From: Desulfobacteraceae bacterium
GTDB taxonomy: Bacteria > Desulfobacterota > Desulfobacteria > Desulfobacterales > DAOWNP01
Reading direction: 5' to 3'
DNA length: 11,985 bases
Assembly: GCA_030642545.1 (NCBI GenBank)
Contig: DAOWNP010000036.1
Coordinates: 1 to 11,985 of the forward strand
Part shown: piece by piece, positions 6,015-11,985 of the stretch
Numbering within the stretch: position 1 is the first letter of the stretch
How the letters are laid out: each line of letters opens with the position of its first letter
The notes under the pieces: model-generated
What the model saw: only the letters and a program-made list of their open reading frames with translations
Database searches by the model: none
Told to the model about the DNA's origin: nothing
Translations under genes and position numbers: made by a program

Positions 6015-8444
6015 TTATTCCTCTTTTTCAACGACCCTTCCAGCTCCTGTCACTTTTTCATCTGATTTCAAATTTATCAATTTAACACCCAAAGTATTTC
6101 TGCTTATTACAGCTATGCCGGATACTGAAATCCTGATAATTTTTCCACCATCAGTAATAAGCATAAAATCATCATCATCTTCAACAAGTAAAATAGCAAC
6201 CACCCTGCCATTTCTCTCATTGGTTTTAACAGTTATAACACCTTTACCACCACGTTTTTGTAGCGGATACTCTCCAATAGATGTTCTTTTGCCAAAGCCA
6301 TTTTCAGTCGCCACAAGCAGAGTTTTTCCATGACTTAAAACCTGCATCCCGACTATTTCATCACCTTTTGCGAGTCTCATTCCAATAACACCTTTTGACA
6401 CTCTGCCTATAGCACGGATATCATTTTCATTAAATCTTATGGATTTTCCAGAAGCTGAACACAAAAATACATCCATACTTCCATCTGTCATCCGTACACT
6501 ATTTAATTCGTCTCCTTCAAACAAAGTCAAAGCAATTATTCCATTTGTCCTCGGTCTGCTATATGCCATAAGATCAGTCTTTTTAACAATACCTTTTTTG
6601 GTAGACATAAAAATATAATGATCCGGCTCAAATGATTTTATAGCAAGAACTGTAGTAAACTTTTCTCCTTTGATAAAATTCAAAAGATTAACAATCGCTT
6701 TACCCTTACTTGCACGGCCTGCTTTTGGCAAGTCATAAACCTTACTCCAGTAAACCCTGCCAAGACTTGTAAAAAACAGAAATGTATGATGAGTAGAAGC
6801 CACAAAAAGATGTTCAACAAAATCCTCATCACCTGTACTCATAGCTGTTTTACCCTTACCTCCTCTTTTTTGACTTTCATAAAGAGTAATAGGGGTTCTT
6901 TTTATATAACCACTTTTCGATATGGTTACAACCATATCCTCTTCCACTATCATATCTTCTAATGTTATTTCAGCTGTAGATTCAACTATTGTAGTGCGTC
7001 GAGGATCTCCAAAGTCATTATTAATCTCTAGCAACTCTTCTTTAACAATCTCATCAATTCGTTTTCTACTGCGCAAAATCTCTTTAAAGCTCTTAATATC
7101 ATCTAATACAGCTATATATTCATCAATTATTTTCTGCCTTTCAAGACCTGTAAGCCTCTGAAGTTTCATATCTAAAATAGCCTGGGACTGTATATCACTT
7201 AAATGATACTTTTCCATAAGCTGGCTTTTAGCAACCTGTGGAGATTCAGCACTTCTGATCAAAGAGATAATTTCATCTATATGATCTAAAGCTATTTTAA
7301 GTCCTTCTAATATATGTGCTCTGGCCTGGGCTTTTTTCAATTCAAAGAGAGTCCTTCTTATAATTATATCCCTGCGAAAATTGATAAAATGAACCAAGGC
7401 CTCTTTTAATGTTAATAATTCCGGCCTGTTATCTACAACTGCAAGCAAAATAATACCAAAAGAATTTTCAAGCTGTGTTTGCTTGTAAAGCTGGTTTACA
7501 ACAACCTGTGCAAACTGATCTCTTTTTAAACCAACCACAACACGCATACCCTGACGATCAGACTCATCCCTTACAAACCTTATTCCCTCTATATGCTTAT
7601 CCCGAACAAGCTCTGCTATTTTTTCAACCATTTTTGCTTTATTAACCTGATAGGGAATTTCAGAAATAATTATTGATTCAACATTAGTACGCTTATCTTT
7701 TTCTATTATTACTTTTCCACGTATTTTTATTATGCCCTTGCCTGTTTTATAAGCAGACATAATCCCATTAATTCCATAAATCTGTCCAAAGGTTGGAAAA
7801 TCAGGACCCGGAATAATAGCAACCAGTTCTTCAAAGCTTATATCAGGATTATCAATTAAAGCGCATATACCGGACACAACCTCAGATAAGTTATGTGGAG
7901 GAATATTTGTAGCCATACCAACAGCTATACCAGAAGAGCCGTTAATCAATAAGTTTGGAGCTTTAGCCGGCAAAACAGAAGGCTCTGTCATAGATTCATC
8001 ATAATTGGGAATAAAATCCACAGTCTCTTTTTCAAGATCTTCAAGAAGCTTATGTGACATTTGCATCATACGAATCTCAGTATAACGCATAGCAGCAGGA
8101 GGATCGCCATCTATTGAACCAAAATTACCCTGACCGTTTACAAGAACATAGCGCATGGAAAAATCCTGAGCCATTCTAACAATTGTGTCATACACAGCAG
8201 TATCACCATGAGGATGATATTTACCTATAACATCACCCACAATACGTGCTGATTTTTTATACGGTTTATTCCAGTCATTTCTTAACTCACGCATGGCATA
8301 TAAGACTCTTCTATGAACCGGTTTCAAACCATCCCTGACATCAGGAAGTGCTCGCCCTATAATAACACTCATAGCATAATCAAGATATGATTTTTTCATT
8401 TCATCATCAATACATATTTCAGACCTGTCTGCACTGTCTATCAT
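6015..8444 (-). CDS. gyrA: DNA gyrase subunit A
   Basis: DNA-cleaving subunit of gyrase (A2B2), which introduces negative supercoils using ATP hydrolysed by GyrB. Length is 809 aa. The N-terminal winged-helix/tower region holds the catalytic tyrosine in AAMRYTE (Tyr121) and the quinolone-determining region HPHGDTAVYD (77-86). Its Thr82 occupies the place of E. coli Ser83 and Asp86 that of Asp87. A coiled-coil tower (about 360-480) ends near DFGDPRRT. The C-terminal beta-pinwheel starts near 487. The GyrA box QKRGGKG is at 525-531, which distinguishes it from ParC, and an identical heptamer recurs at 729-735. The C-tail is short (VEKEE). Start ATG at 8442-8444 has GGTGA 6 nt upstream. gyrB is not adjacent: the upstream neighbour (66 nt) is a PerM-family gene, and gpsA lies 60 nt downstream without an intervening terminator. 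Confidence 0.97.
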   Translation of the reverse strand: MIDSADRSEICIDDEMKKSYLDYAMSVIIGRALPDVRDGLKPVHRRVLYAMRELRNDWNKPYKKSARIVGDVIGKYHPHGDTAVYDTIVRMAQDFSMRYVLVNGQGNFGSIDGDPPAAMRYTEIRMMQMSHKLLEDLEKETVDFIPNYDESMTEPSVLPAKAPNLLINGSSGIAVGMATNIPPHNLSEVVSGICALIDNPDISFEELVAIIPGPDFPTFGQIYGINGIMSAYKTGKGIIKIRGKVIIEKDKRTNVESIIISEIPYQVNKAKMVEKIAELVRDKHIEGIRFVRDESDRQGMRVVVGLKRDQFAQVVVNQLYKQTQLENSFGIILLAVVDNRPELLTLKEALVHFINFRRDIIIRRTLFELKKAQARAHILEGLKIALDHIDEIISLIRSAESPQVAKSQLMEKYHLSDIQSQAILDMKLQRLTGLERQKIIDEYIAVLDDIKSFKEILRSRKRIDEIVKEELLEINNDFGDPRRTTIVESTAEITLEDMIVEEDMVVTISKSGYIKRTPITLYESQKRGGKGKTAMSTGDEDFVEHLFVASTHHTFLFFTSLGRVYWSKVYDLPKAGRASKGKAIVNLLNFIKGEKFTTVLAIKSFEPDHYIFMSTKKGIVKKTDLMAYSRPRTNGIIALTLFEGDELNSVRMTDGSMDVFLCSASGKSIRFNENDIRAIGRVSKGVIGMRLAKGDEIVGMQVLSHGKTLLVATENGFGKRTSIGEYPLQKRGGKGVITVKTNERNGRVVAILLVEDDDDFMLITDGGKIIRISVSGIAVISRNTLGVKLINLKSDEKVTGAGRVVEKEE

Positions 8445-8510
8445 GTCAATTCACCGAACTTTTTTAAATAGTAAACAATTTGATTCCTTAAACCAGTACA
8501 TATAATTCAA

Positions 8511-9584
8511 TTAATTATCAGAAACAATATGTTTTTGATAATTTAAATGATATATATCTGTAAGAGTCACAAATGCAGTAAAAATCAGAGGACCATAAAT
8601 AATACCGAGAATCCCGAACATCTTCAATCCACCTATAATGGAAAAGAAAACAAAAAGAGAATGCATTTCTACTCTCTCTCCAACCAGCTTAGGCTTATAA
8701 TAATATTCAATACTCCAGGAAATAAAAAAATAAAATAATACAAAAAAAACACCTGCTGCTGTTCTTTTAATTAAAAACAAATAAATTGCTGCGGGAAGAA
8801 ATACAACACCTATCCCTATTATAGGCAAAAAAGCTAAAAGAGACATTATCACACCCCATAAAAACGGGGAGGTCAAACCGAAAACAGCAAAAACAATACC
8901 ACCTGAAACACCCTGGATAATACCACCTACACCGTTTCCTATTAGAATTGCACCTGACATGTCTTCAAACTTCTTTATGAGTTTTTCATCCTGCTCTTTT
9001 GGTAAAGGAGACAAATCAATAATAAAATCAATTAATTTTGGCCCTTCAATAAACAGATAATACATAGTCAAAAGCATTAAAAAAAAATTTGCTATGAAAT
9101 TTAAAAAATTTGATGTGATCAAGCTTAATTGATTAAATAAAAACAGACCTACAATTTTTCCTGCCTCTGAAAGCCATTTATTAAGATCATTAATAGTAAT
9201 CTGCATATCAAAATTTAAAAGAAATTTATTTATTTTAACAAGAATATTACTATTTTCAATTGCACCCTTAAGATTGCCGCCAATAACTACACTTTTACCT
9301 AAAAGATACAACTCATAAGCCTCTTTCGTAAGAATGCCTCCAAACATTACCATAGGAACCAGTAAAATAAAAAAAATAAAAATACAGATTAGCAAAGATG
9401 AGTAGTTAGGTTTTAATTTTTTGCAAAAAAAACGATGAACCGGTGAAAGAACACCTGTGAAAACCATAGCCATAATTATAATTGAAAAAAATGGCATCAT
9501 CAGTTTTCCCAAAAAAAATATTGATATCAAAAAAAGACCTACAAAATATCGAAGCATCATACCCTGAGAAATTTCTTTTTCCAT
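8511..9584 (-). CDS. AI-2E/PerM-family membrane transporter
   Basis: 357-residue polytopic inner-membrane protein of the AI-2E transporter-like (PerM/YdiK/TqsA) family. Members are proposed to export autoinducer-2, ions or other small solutes; the substrate cannot be read from the sequence. Hydrophobic segments lie at about 11-48 (a pair), 62-86, 156-178, 213-235, 238-270, 276-295 and 307-340. A soluble stretch at about 88-150 separates the N- and C-terminal helices, as is usual in the family. Typical C-terminal motifs are present: LPIIGIGVVFLPAAIYL (253-269), Y-x-x-P-K-L-V-G around 296-302, and GIIYGPL (327-333). Start ATG at 9582-9584 has AGGTGA 4 nt upstream. It is the first gene of the leftward block and sits below a gene-free leader of several hundred bases with a promoter-like element. 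Membership is clear; specificity is not. Confidence 0.9.
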   Translation of the reverse strand: MEKEISQGMMLRYFVGLFLISIFFLGKLMMPFFSIIIMAMVFTGVLSPVHRFFCKKLKPNYSSLLICIFIFFILLVPMVMFGGILTKEAYELYLLGKSVVIGGNLKGAIENSNILVKINKFLLNFDMQITINDLNKWLSEAGKIVGLFLFNQLSLITSNFLNFIANFFLMLLTMYYLFIEGPKLIDFIIDLSPLPKEQDEKLIKKFEDMSGAILIGNGVGGIIQGVSGGIVFAVFGLTSPFLWGVIMSLLAFLPIIGIGVVFLPAAIYLFLIKRTAAGVFFVLFYFFISWSIEYYYKPKLVGERVEMHSLFVFFSIIGGLKMFGILGIIYGPLIFTAFVTLTDIYHLNYQKHIVSDN

Positions 9585-9682
9585 AATATCACCTGATAAA
9601 ACATTGTTTTTTATAAAAAATATGCATTATAAATTGATTTCATAATCGTTCATAATTAACTGCAAACAAGCACAAAAGCATG

Positions 9683-9746
9683 CTGTACAGGCAAAAACAG
9701 CAAAGACACTTTTCACTGTATTCTTTGTACTCGTAAAAGCGTACAG
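9683..9746 (-). promoter_or_regulatory. Candidate structured leader upstream of perM-like gene
   Basis: On the minus strand CTGTAC (9746-9741) pairs with GTACAG (9688-9683). Nested inside, CAAAGA pairs with TCTTTG around ACAGTGAAAAGTGT. Two 6-bp stems with interior loops form an irregular arm of 64 nt, starting about 100 nt before the perM-like start codon. It matches no riboswitch class I know. The stems are short and could be chance in AT-rich DNA. Confidence 0.25.
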
Positions 9747-9859
9747 ATATAATACTCTGCAAATACTCACAGAGTTTCAATATTTTAAGAAAATAGAAAA
9801 AAGAATAATTCAAAGATAATATCAGGACTTAGACTCCATATCCAACTGTAAGCTAAACT

Positions 9860-10020
9860 ACAGGTTTTTACATAAATAATTCCACTACATTTAAAAACAG
9901 GTTGTTACAAAATAATAAAAATTTTCGGGATTGATCATAACATCAGCCATCAGATGTCAAAGTTTAGAAACAAAGACAAAATACGGGAAGTTTAACCAGA
10001 CACTACTGATAACAACCTGT
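9860..10020. repeat. Three ACAGGTTnTTA half-sites flanking promoter-like element
   Basis: ACAGGTTTTTACA (9860-9872) and ACAGGTTGTTACA (9897-9909) are direct repeats differing at one of 13 positions. TAACAACCTGT (10010-10020) is an exact inverted copy of 11 bases of the second. The last two bracket the promoter-like element at 9934-9960. This arrangement could be regulator sites or the ends of a small 124-nt inverted-repeat element (9897-10020). Confidence 0.4.
9934..9960 (-). promoter_or_regulatory. Promoter-like element, copy 1 (reads toward perM-gyrA block)
   Basis: On the minus strand a perfect TTGACA (9960-9955) and TATGAT (9939-9934, 5/6 match) are separated by 15 nt, shorter than the preferred 16-18. 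The spacer contains TGATGGCTGATG. The whole stretch, 9920-9962, is nearly identical to the sequence just upstream of the thiolase gene, including the spacer and downstream side. No gene other than the perM-gyrA block lies downstream in this direction. Confidence 0.5.
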
Positions 10021-10059
10021 CAAAGATTTTAATTCCAAAAATACATTAAAGGAATTTAC

Positions 10060-10095
10060 AGAAAATAATCTCGCATATTGCGTAGATTATTTTCT
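10060..10095 (-). terminator. Hairpin, probable terminator of the 51-aa gene
   Basis: A perfect 12-bp inverted repeat, AGAAAATAATCT (10060-10071) and AGATTATTTTCT (10084-10095), is capped by CGC/GCG with an ATATT loop. On the minus strand the right arm ends in a T-rich stretch (TTATTTTCTG) but no long T-run follows, so it is an atypical terminator. It begins 45 nt past the stop of the 51-residue gene. The outer GGAA/TTCC could extend the helix across a 5x5 interior loop. Confidence 0.5.
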
Positions 10096-10140
10096 TCCAG
10101 TTCCATGAAGTTTTCAAATTTGGCAATATCCATTCAAACA

Positions 10141-10296
10141 CTATTTACTAACCAATCCTCCGGCAAATGCTAAAAGAATAATTTCATAGACTGAAACAGC
10201 GACATAACTTCCAAAAATATCAAACACTATTCCTCCCCCCATTATTGCAGGGACTCCAAAAAAAACTAAAATTCCAAGCTTTCTGCTGATATCCAT
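10141..10296 (-). CDS. Small two-helix membrane protein, 51 aa
   Basis: Short gene, 52 codons including TAG. ATG (10296-10294) is preceded by a strong AAGGAG Shine-Dalgarno 8 nt upstream. The protein begins MDISRKLGILVFFGVPAIMG. It has a short basic N-terminus, then a hydrophobic, glycine-rich helix at about 7-25 (LVFFGVPAIMGGGIVF) and a second at about 29-48 (GSYVAVSVYEIILLAFAGGL). It ends VSK. This composition fits an inner-membrane miniprotein with a hairpin topology. No family is recognised. It lies 94 nt downstream of the thiolase gene on the same strand and has its own hairpin terminator candidate. It could be co-transcribed with the thiolase by read-through. The ribosome-binding site and membrane-like composition make a chance frame unlikely. 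Confidence 0.72.
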   Translation of the reverse strand: MDISRKLGILVFFGVPAIMGGGIVFDIFGSYVAVSVYEIILLAFAGGLVSK

Positions 10297-10342
10297 TATA
10301 GATACTCCTTATGGATTGTAATTAATGAATCTTTAAAATTAA

Positions 10343-10360
10343 ATTGTTAATATTAACAAT
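10343..10360 (-). terminator. Perfect 18-bp palindrome after the thiolase gene
   Basis: ATTGTTAATATTAACAAT is perfectly self-complementary and lies 30 nt past the thiolase stop. On the minus strand it is followed by TTAATTTT, so it may act as a weak terminator or transcript-end stabiliser. Its symmetry (GTTAA/TTAAC) would equally suit an operator upstream of the 51-residue gene, 47 nt away. The sequence does not decide between these. Confidence 0.4.
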
Positions 10361-10390
10361 AAGATTTTTTTATGTAAAGGGAAAAACATA

Positions 10391-11677
10391 CTATCTTTCT
10401 ATAATCATACCCATACCCATACCACCACCTATACACATTGATATAAGTCCTGTTGAGTATCCTTCTCTTTGCATTTGATAAATACCTGTTACCATTTGGC
10501 GTGCTCCTGTACAACCTATAGGATGACCAAGAGAGATACCGCTTCCTAATTTATTCGGCATTTCGATATCAATACCAAGCTCCATCATACAACTGATGGC
10601 CTGAGAAGCAAAAGCTTCATTCAACTCAATCATATCAAAATCATCAATTGTCATTTTTGTACTTTTTAAAATTTTCCTTATAGCTGGAACAGGTCCAAGC
10701 CCCATATAAGCAGGATCAAGCCCGCCTGCTCCAAAAGCTTTAATAGTAACTATTATCTCAAGTCCGAGCTCTTTTGCCCGATCTGCACTCATAAGCAAAA
10801 CAGCTGCTGCTCCATCATTAATACCTGATGCATTACCTGCTGTAACTGTCCCATCTTTTTTAAAAGCAGGCCTTAATTTTGCCATTTTTTCAATACTGGT
10901 TTCCATAGGACGTTCATCTGTATCTACAACAATTTCACCTTTTCTATTCTTAATTACAACAGGAACAATCTCTTTCTCGAATATACCTTCCTTTATAGCT
11001 GTAAAAGCTCTTTTATGACTCAAAGCACTTAATTCATCCTGTTGCTGCCTTGATATATTATAAGTTGATGCTATATTTTCAGCTGTAATGCCCATATGAT
11101 ATCCATAAAAAATTTCATATAATCCATCAAACACCATCAAATCATATATATCTCCTACACCGGTAAGCTCCATCCTGTGCCCCCATCTTGCTTTCGGAAG
11201 AGCCATAGGAGCCATGCTCATACTCTCCTGCCCCCCTGCAATAATAATATCCGCCTGTCCAGACATTATTGACATAGCTCCCAATGAAATTGCCTTAAGC
11301 CCTGAACCACAAATTTTATTAACAGTATAAGCAGTTGTCTCCTTTGGCAAGCCAGCCTTAATCATCGCCTGTCTTGTAGTATTTTGCCCCTGACCTGCCT
11401 GAAGAACATTACCCATAATAACTTCATCTACAGAAACAGGTTCCAAAGAGTCATCCCAGTCATAAGATTTTTTTTCAAGATCTACAAGACCAGCACCTTT
11501 TAACTTATCAGGAGTAATTTCTTCCATAAGTTCACTGGAAACAGGTCTTAAACCAACCTTTTTTAAAACCTCTTTTATAACAACTGAACCCAAAGAAACT
11601 ACAGGAACAGTTTTTAATGAGCCGCCAAACGAACCAACAGCAGTTCTTATCCCGCTCACAACAGCAACTTCTTTCAT
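10391..11677 (-). CDS. Acetyl-CoA C-acetyltransferase (thiolase)
   Basis: Biosynthetic-type thiolase that condenses two acetyl-CoA to acetoacetyl-CoA or cleaves it in reverse. It is used in short-chain fatty-acid, ketone-body or butyrate-type metabolism; a cytosolic enzyme. Length is 428 aa, versus about 390 for typical members. The nucleophile Cys123 is in NKICGSGLKA (120-129), followed by the thiolase-specific loop AGGQESMS (147-154), NEAF (353-356), GHPIGCTGAR with His385 (384-393), and the second catalytic Cys415 in SMCIGGGMGMG. All catalytic residues are present. The extra length is an acidic/hydrophilic insertion at about residues 45-80, between the conserved N-terminal helix (VIKEVLKKVGL) and VDEVIMGNVLQAG. 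The start ATG has a strong AAGGAGG 6 nt upstream. A promoter-like element lies about 50-80 nt before the start, and the 51-residue membrane-protein gene follows. Degradative versus biosynthetic direction is not decidable here. Confidence 0.95.
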   Translation of the reverse strand: MKEVAVVSGIRTAVGSFGGSLKTVPVVSLGSVVIKEVLKKVGLRPVSSELMEEITPDKLKGAGLVDLEKKSYDWDDSLEPVSVDEVIMGNVLQAGQGQNTTRQAMIKAGLPKETTAYTVNKICGSGLKAISLGAMSIMSGQADIIIAGGQESMSMAPMALPKARWGHRMELTGVGDIYDLMVFDGLYEIFYGYHMGITAENIASTYNISRQQQDELSALSHKRAFTAIKEGIFEKEIVPVVIKNRKGEIVVDTDERPMETSIEKMAKLRPAFKKDGTVTAGNASGINDGAAAVLLMSADRAKELGLEIIVTIKAFGAGGLDPAYMGLGPVPAIRKILKSTKMTIDDFDMIELNEAFASQAISCMMELGIDIEMPNKLGSGISLGHPIGCTGARQMVTGIYQMQREGYSTGLISMCIGGGMGMGMIIER

Positions 11678-11728
11678 ATTTTCCCTCCTTCAAAATATTA
11701 TTATCAAATATCGTAAATTTTGAGGTTG

Positions 11729-11755
11729 ATCATAACATCAGCCATCACATATCAA
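11729..11755 (-). promoter_or_regulatory. Promoter-like element, copy 2, upstream of the thiolase gene
   Basis: On the minus strand TTGATA (11755-11750) and TATGAT (11734-11729) are 15 nt apart, and the -10 lies 51 nt before the thiolase ATG. The region 11715-11757 matches 9920-9962: 22 consecutive identical bases plus 8 of the next 10, and a similar downstream flank with one indel. The position and the hexamers make it the best candidate promoter for the thiolase gene. Confidence 0.5.
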
Positions 11756-11846
11756 AGCACAAGCTATGATAAAATTAGAACCAAACCCTAAATCTTACAC
11801 ATATATTTCATTTAACGTAATCAAATAACAAAATTATTTCTAACTC

Positions 11847-11925
11847 GACAGGCGGATGCAGAATGAAAATTTCTTCTGTGCTCAAGGCAGAAATTGGCTA
11901 AATCAGTGTTTTGCATTCGCCTGTC
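11847..11925 (+). repeat. Structured dispersed repeat, copy B
   Basis: The 79-nt element is closed by GACAGGCGGATGCA (11847-11860) and TGCATTCGCCTGTC (11912-11925), which pair over all 14 positions with a single G-T wobble. The interior GCAGAAATTGG (11887-11897) and the rest of the right half match copy A at 2693-2790. It is followed by ATAGATAG, as copy A is. It lies 170 nt upstream of the thiolase start. Viewed on the minus strand it could mark the 3' end of a gene beyond the right edge. Apart from this element and the promoter-like element, 11678-11985 shows no gene that I can support. Confidence 0.6.
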
Positions 11926-11985
11926 AAACATAGATAGTAAATTAAAAATATGTTTATAATATTTTCATGAAAAAAACAAATAGTA

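Larger units (their letters stand above)
9585..10140. other. Gene-free region between the 51-aa gene and perM-like gene
   Basis: No convincing coding frame is seen on either strand; only very short frames occur (e.g. an 8-codon one near 9652). From right to left it holds a 12-bp hairpin (10060-10095), three related half-sites (10010-10020, 9897-9909, 9860-9872), a promoter-like element (9934-9960) and a nested hairpin (9683-9746). A 6-bp inverted repeat, ACTCTG/CAGAGT (9754-9775), is also present. If transcription starts at the promoter-like element, the perM-like gene would have a leader of about 340 nt. Confidence 0.6.

Noticed and set aside
5618..6333. Plus-strand open frames opposite gpsA and the gyrA end
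   Set aside because: Antisense to secure genes, with repetitive Gln, Ser or Pro runs arising from their codons.
8186..8216. Thr82 in GyrA as acquired quinolone resistance
   Set aside because: Threonine at the Ser83-equivalent position is the native state in several lineages; without a reference strain it cannot be called a mutation.
6015..8444. Assignment as topoisomerase IV subunit parC
   Set aside because: The canonical GyrA box and full six-bladed C-terminal domain favour gyrA.
8445..8510. Separate gyrA promoter in the 66-nt gap
   Set aside because: Only poor hexamer matches (TTTAAG and TATTTA); not distinguishable from AT-rich background.
11967..11985. ATG AAA AAA ACA AAT at the right edge as the start of a plus-strand gene, with TATAAT at 11955
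   Set aside because: No Shine-Dalgarno is present, the -10 would be only 6 nt from the ATG, and just six codons are visible before the window ends.

Overview
The window is a strongly AT-rich bacterial chromosome segment that carries mostly housekeeping genes. The genes match familiar bacterial families: glutaminyl-tRNA synthetase, phosphoglycerate kinase, glycerol-3-phosphate dehydrogenase, GyrA and a biosynthetic-type thiolase. The low GC, the 428-residue thiolase with an extra N-terminal segment, and the small four-cysteine protein beside gpsA would fit an anaerobic Desulfobacterota (Desulfobacterales-like) genome. That placement is an inference and was not tested by any search. I see no phage, transposase, CRISPR array, tRNA or rRNA.

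Layout. Positions 3-1379 (+) hold the C-terminal four fifths of glnS, cut by the left edge. It converges on an unrecognised 353-residue gene at 1436-2497 (-). The 2498-2800 gap holds a palindromic operator-like site, a weak promoter candidate, a rho-independent terminator and one copy of a structured repeat. From 9584 down to 2801 runs a six-gene leftward block: an AI-2E/PerM-family membrane protein, gyrA, gpsA, a 91-residue cysteine-cluster protein, pgk, and a DedA/VTT-family membrane protein. The last four are nearly contiguous: gaps of 5 and 3 nt and one 1-nt overlap. The 66- and 60-nt gaps around gyrA show no terminator, so co-transcription of all six is plausible.

The region 9585-10140 has no gene. 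It contains a promoter-like element, three related half-sites, a candidate structured leader and a 12-bp hairpin. A 51-residue two-helix membrane protein with a strong ribosome-binding site lies at 10141-10296 (-). An acetyl-CoA acetyltransferase gene follows at 10391-11677 (-). Upstream of it are a second copy of the promoter-like element and a second copy of the structured repeat.

How the genes relate. gpsA supplies glycerol-3-phosphate for phospholipids from a triose phosphate, pgk is a glycolytic/gluconeogenic enzyme, and the DedA and PerM proteins are membrane proteins, so the block mixes envelope, central-carbon and DNA-topology functions. The thiolase acts in acetyl-CoA/acetoacetyl-CoA interconversion. 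The most interesting content is intergenic: a near-identical element of about 42 nt upstream of both thl and the perM-gyrA block, which suggests shared regulation, and a repeat family found just after dedA and upstream of thl.
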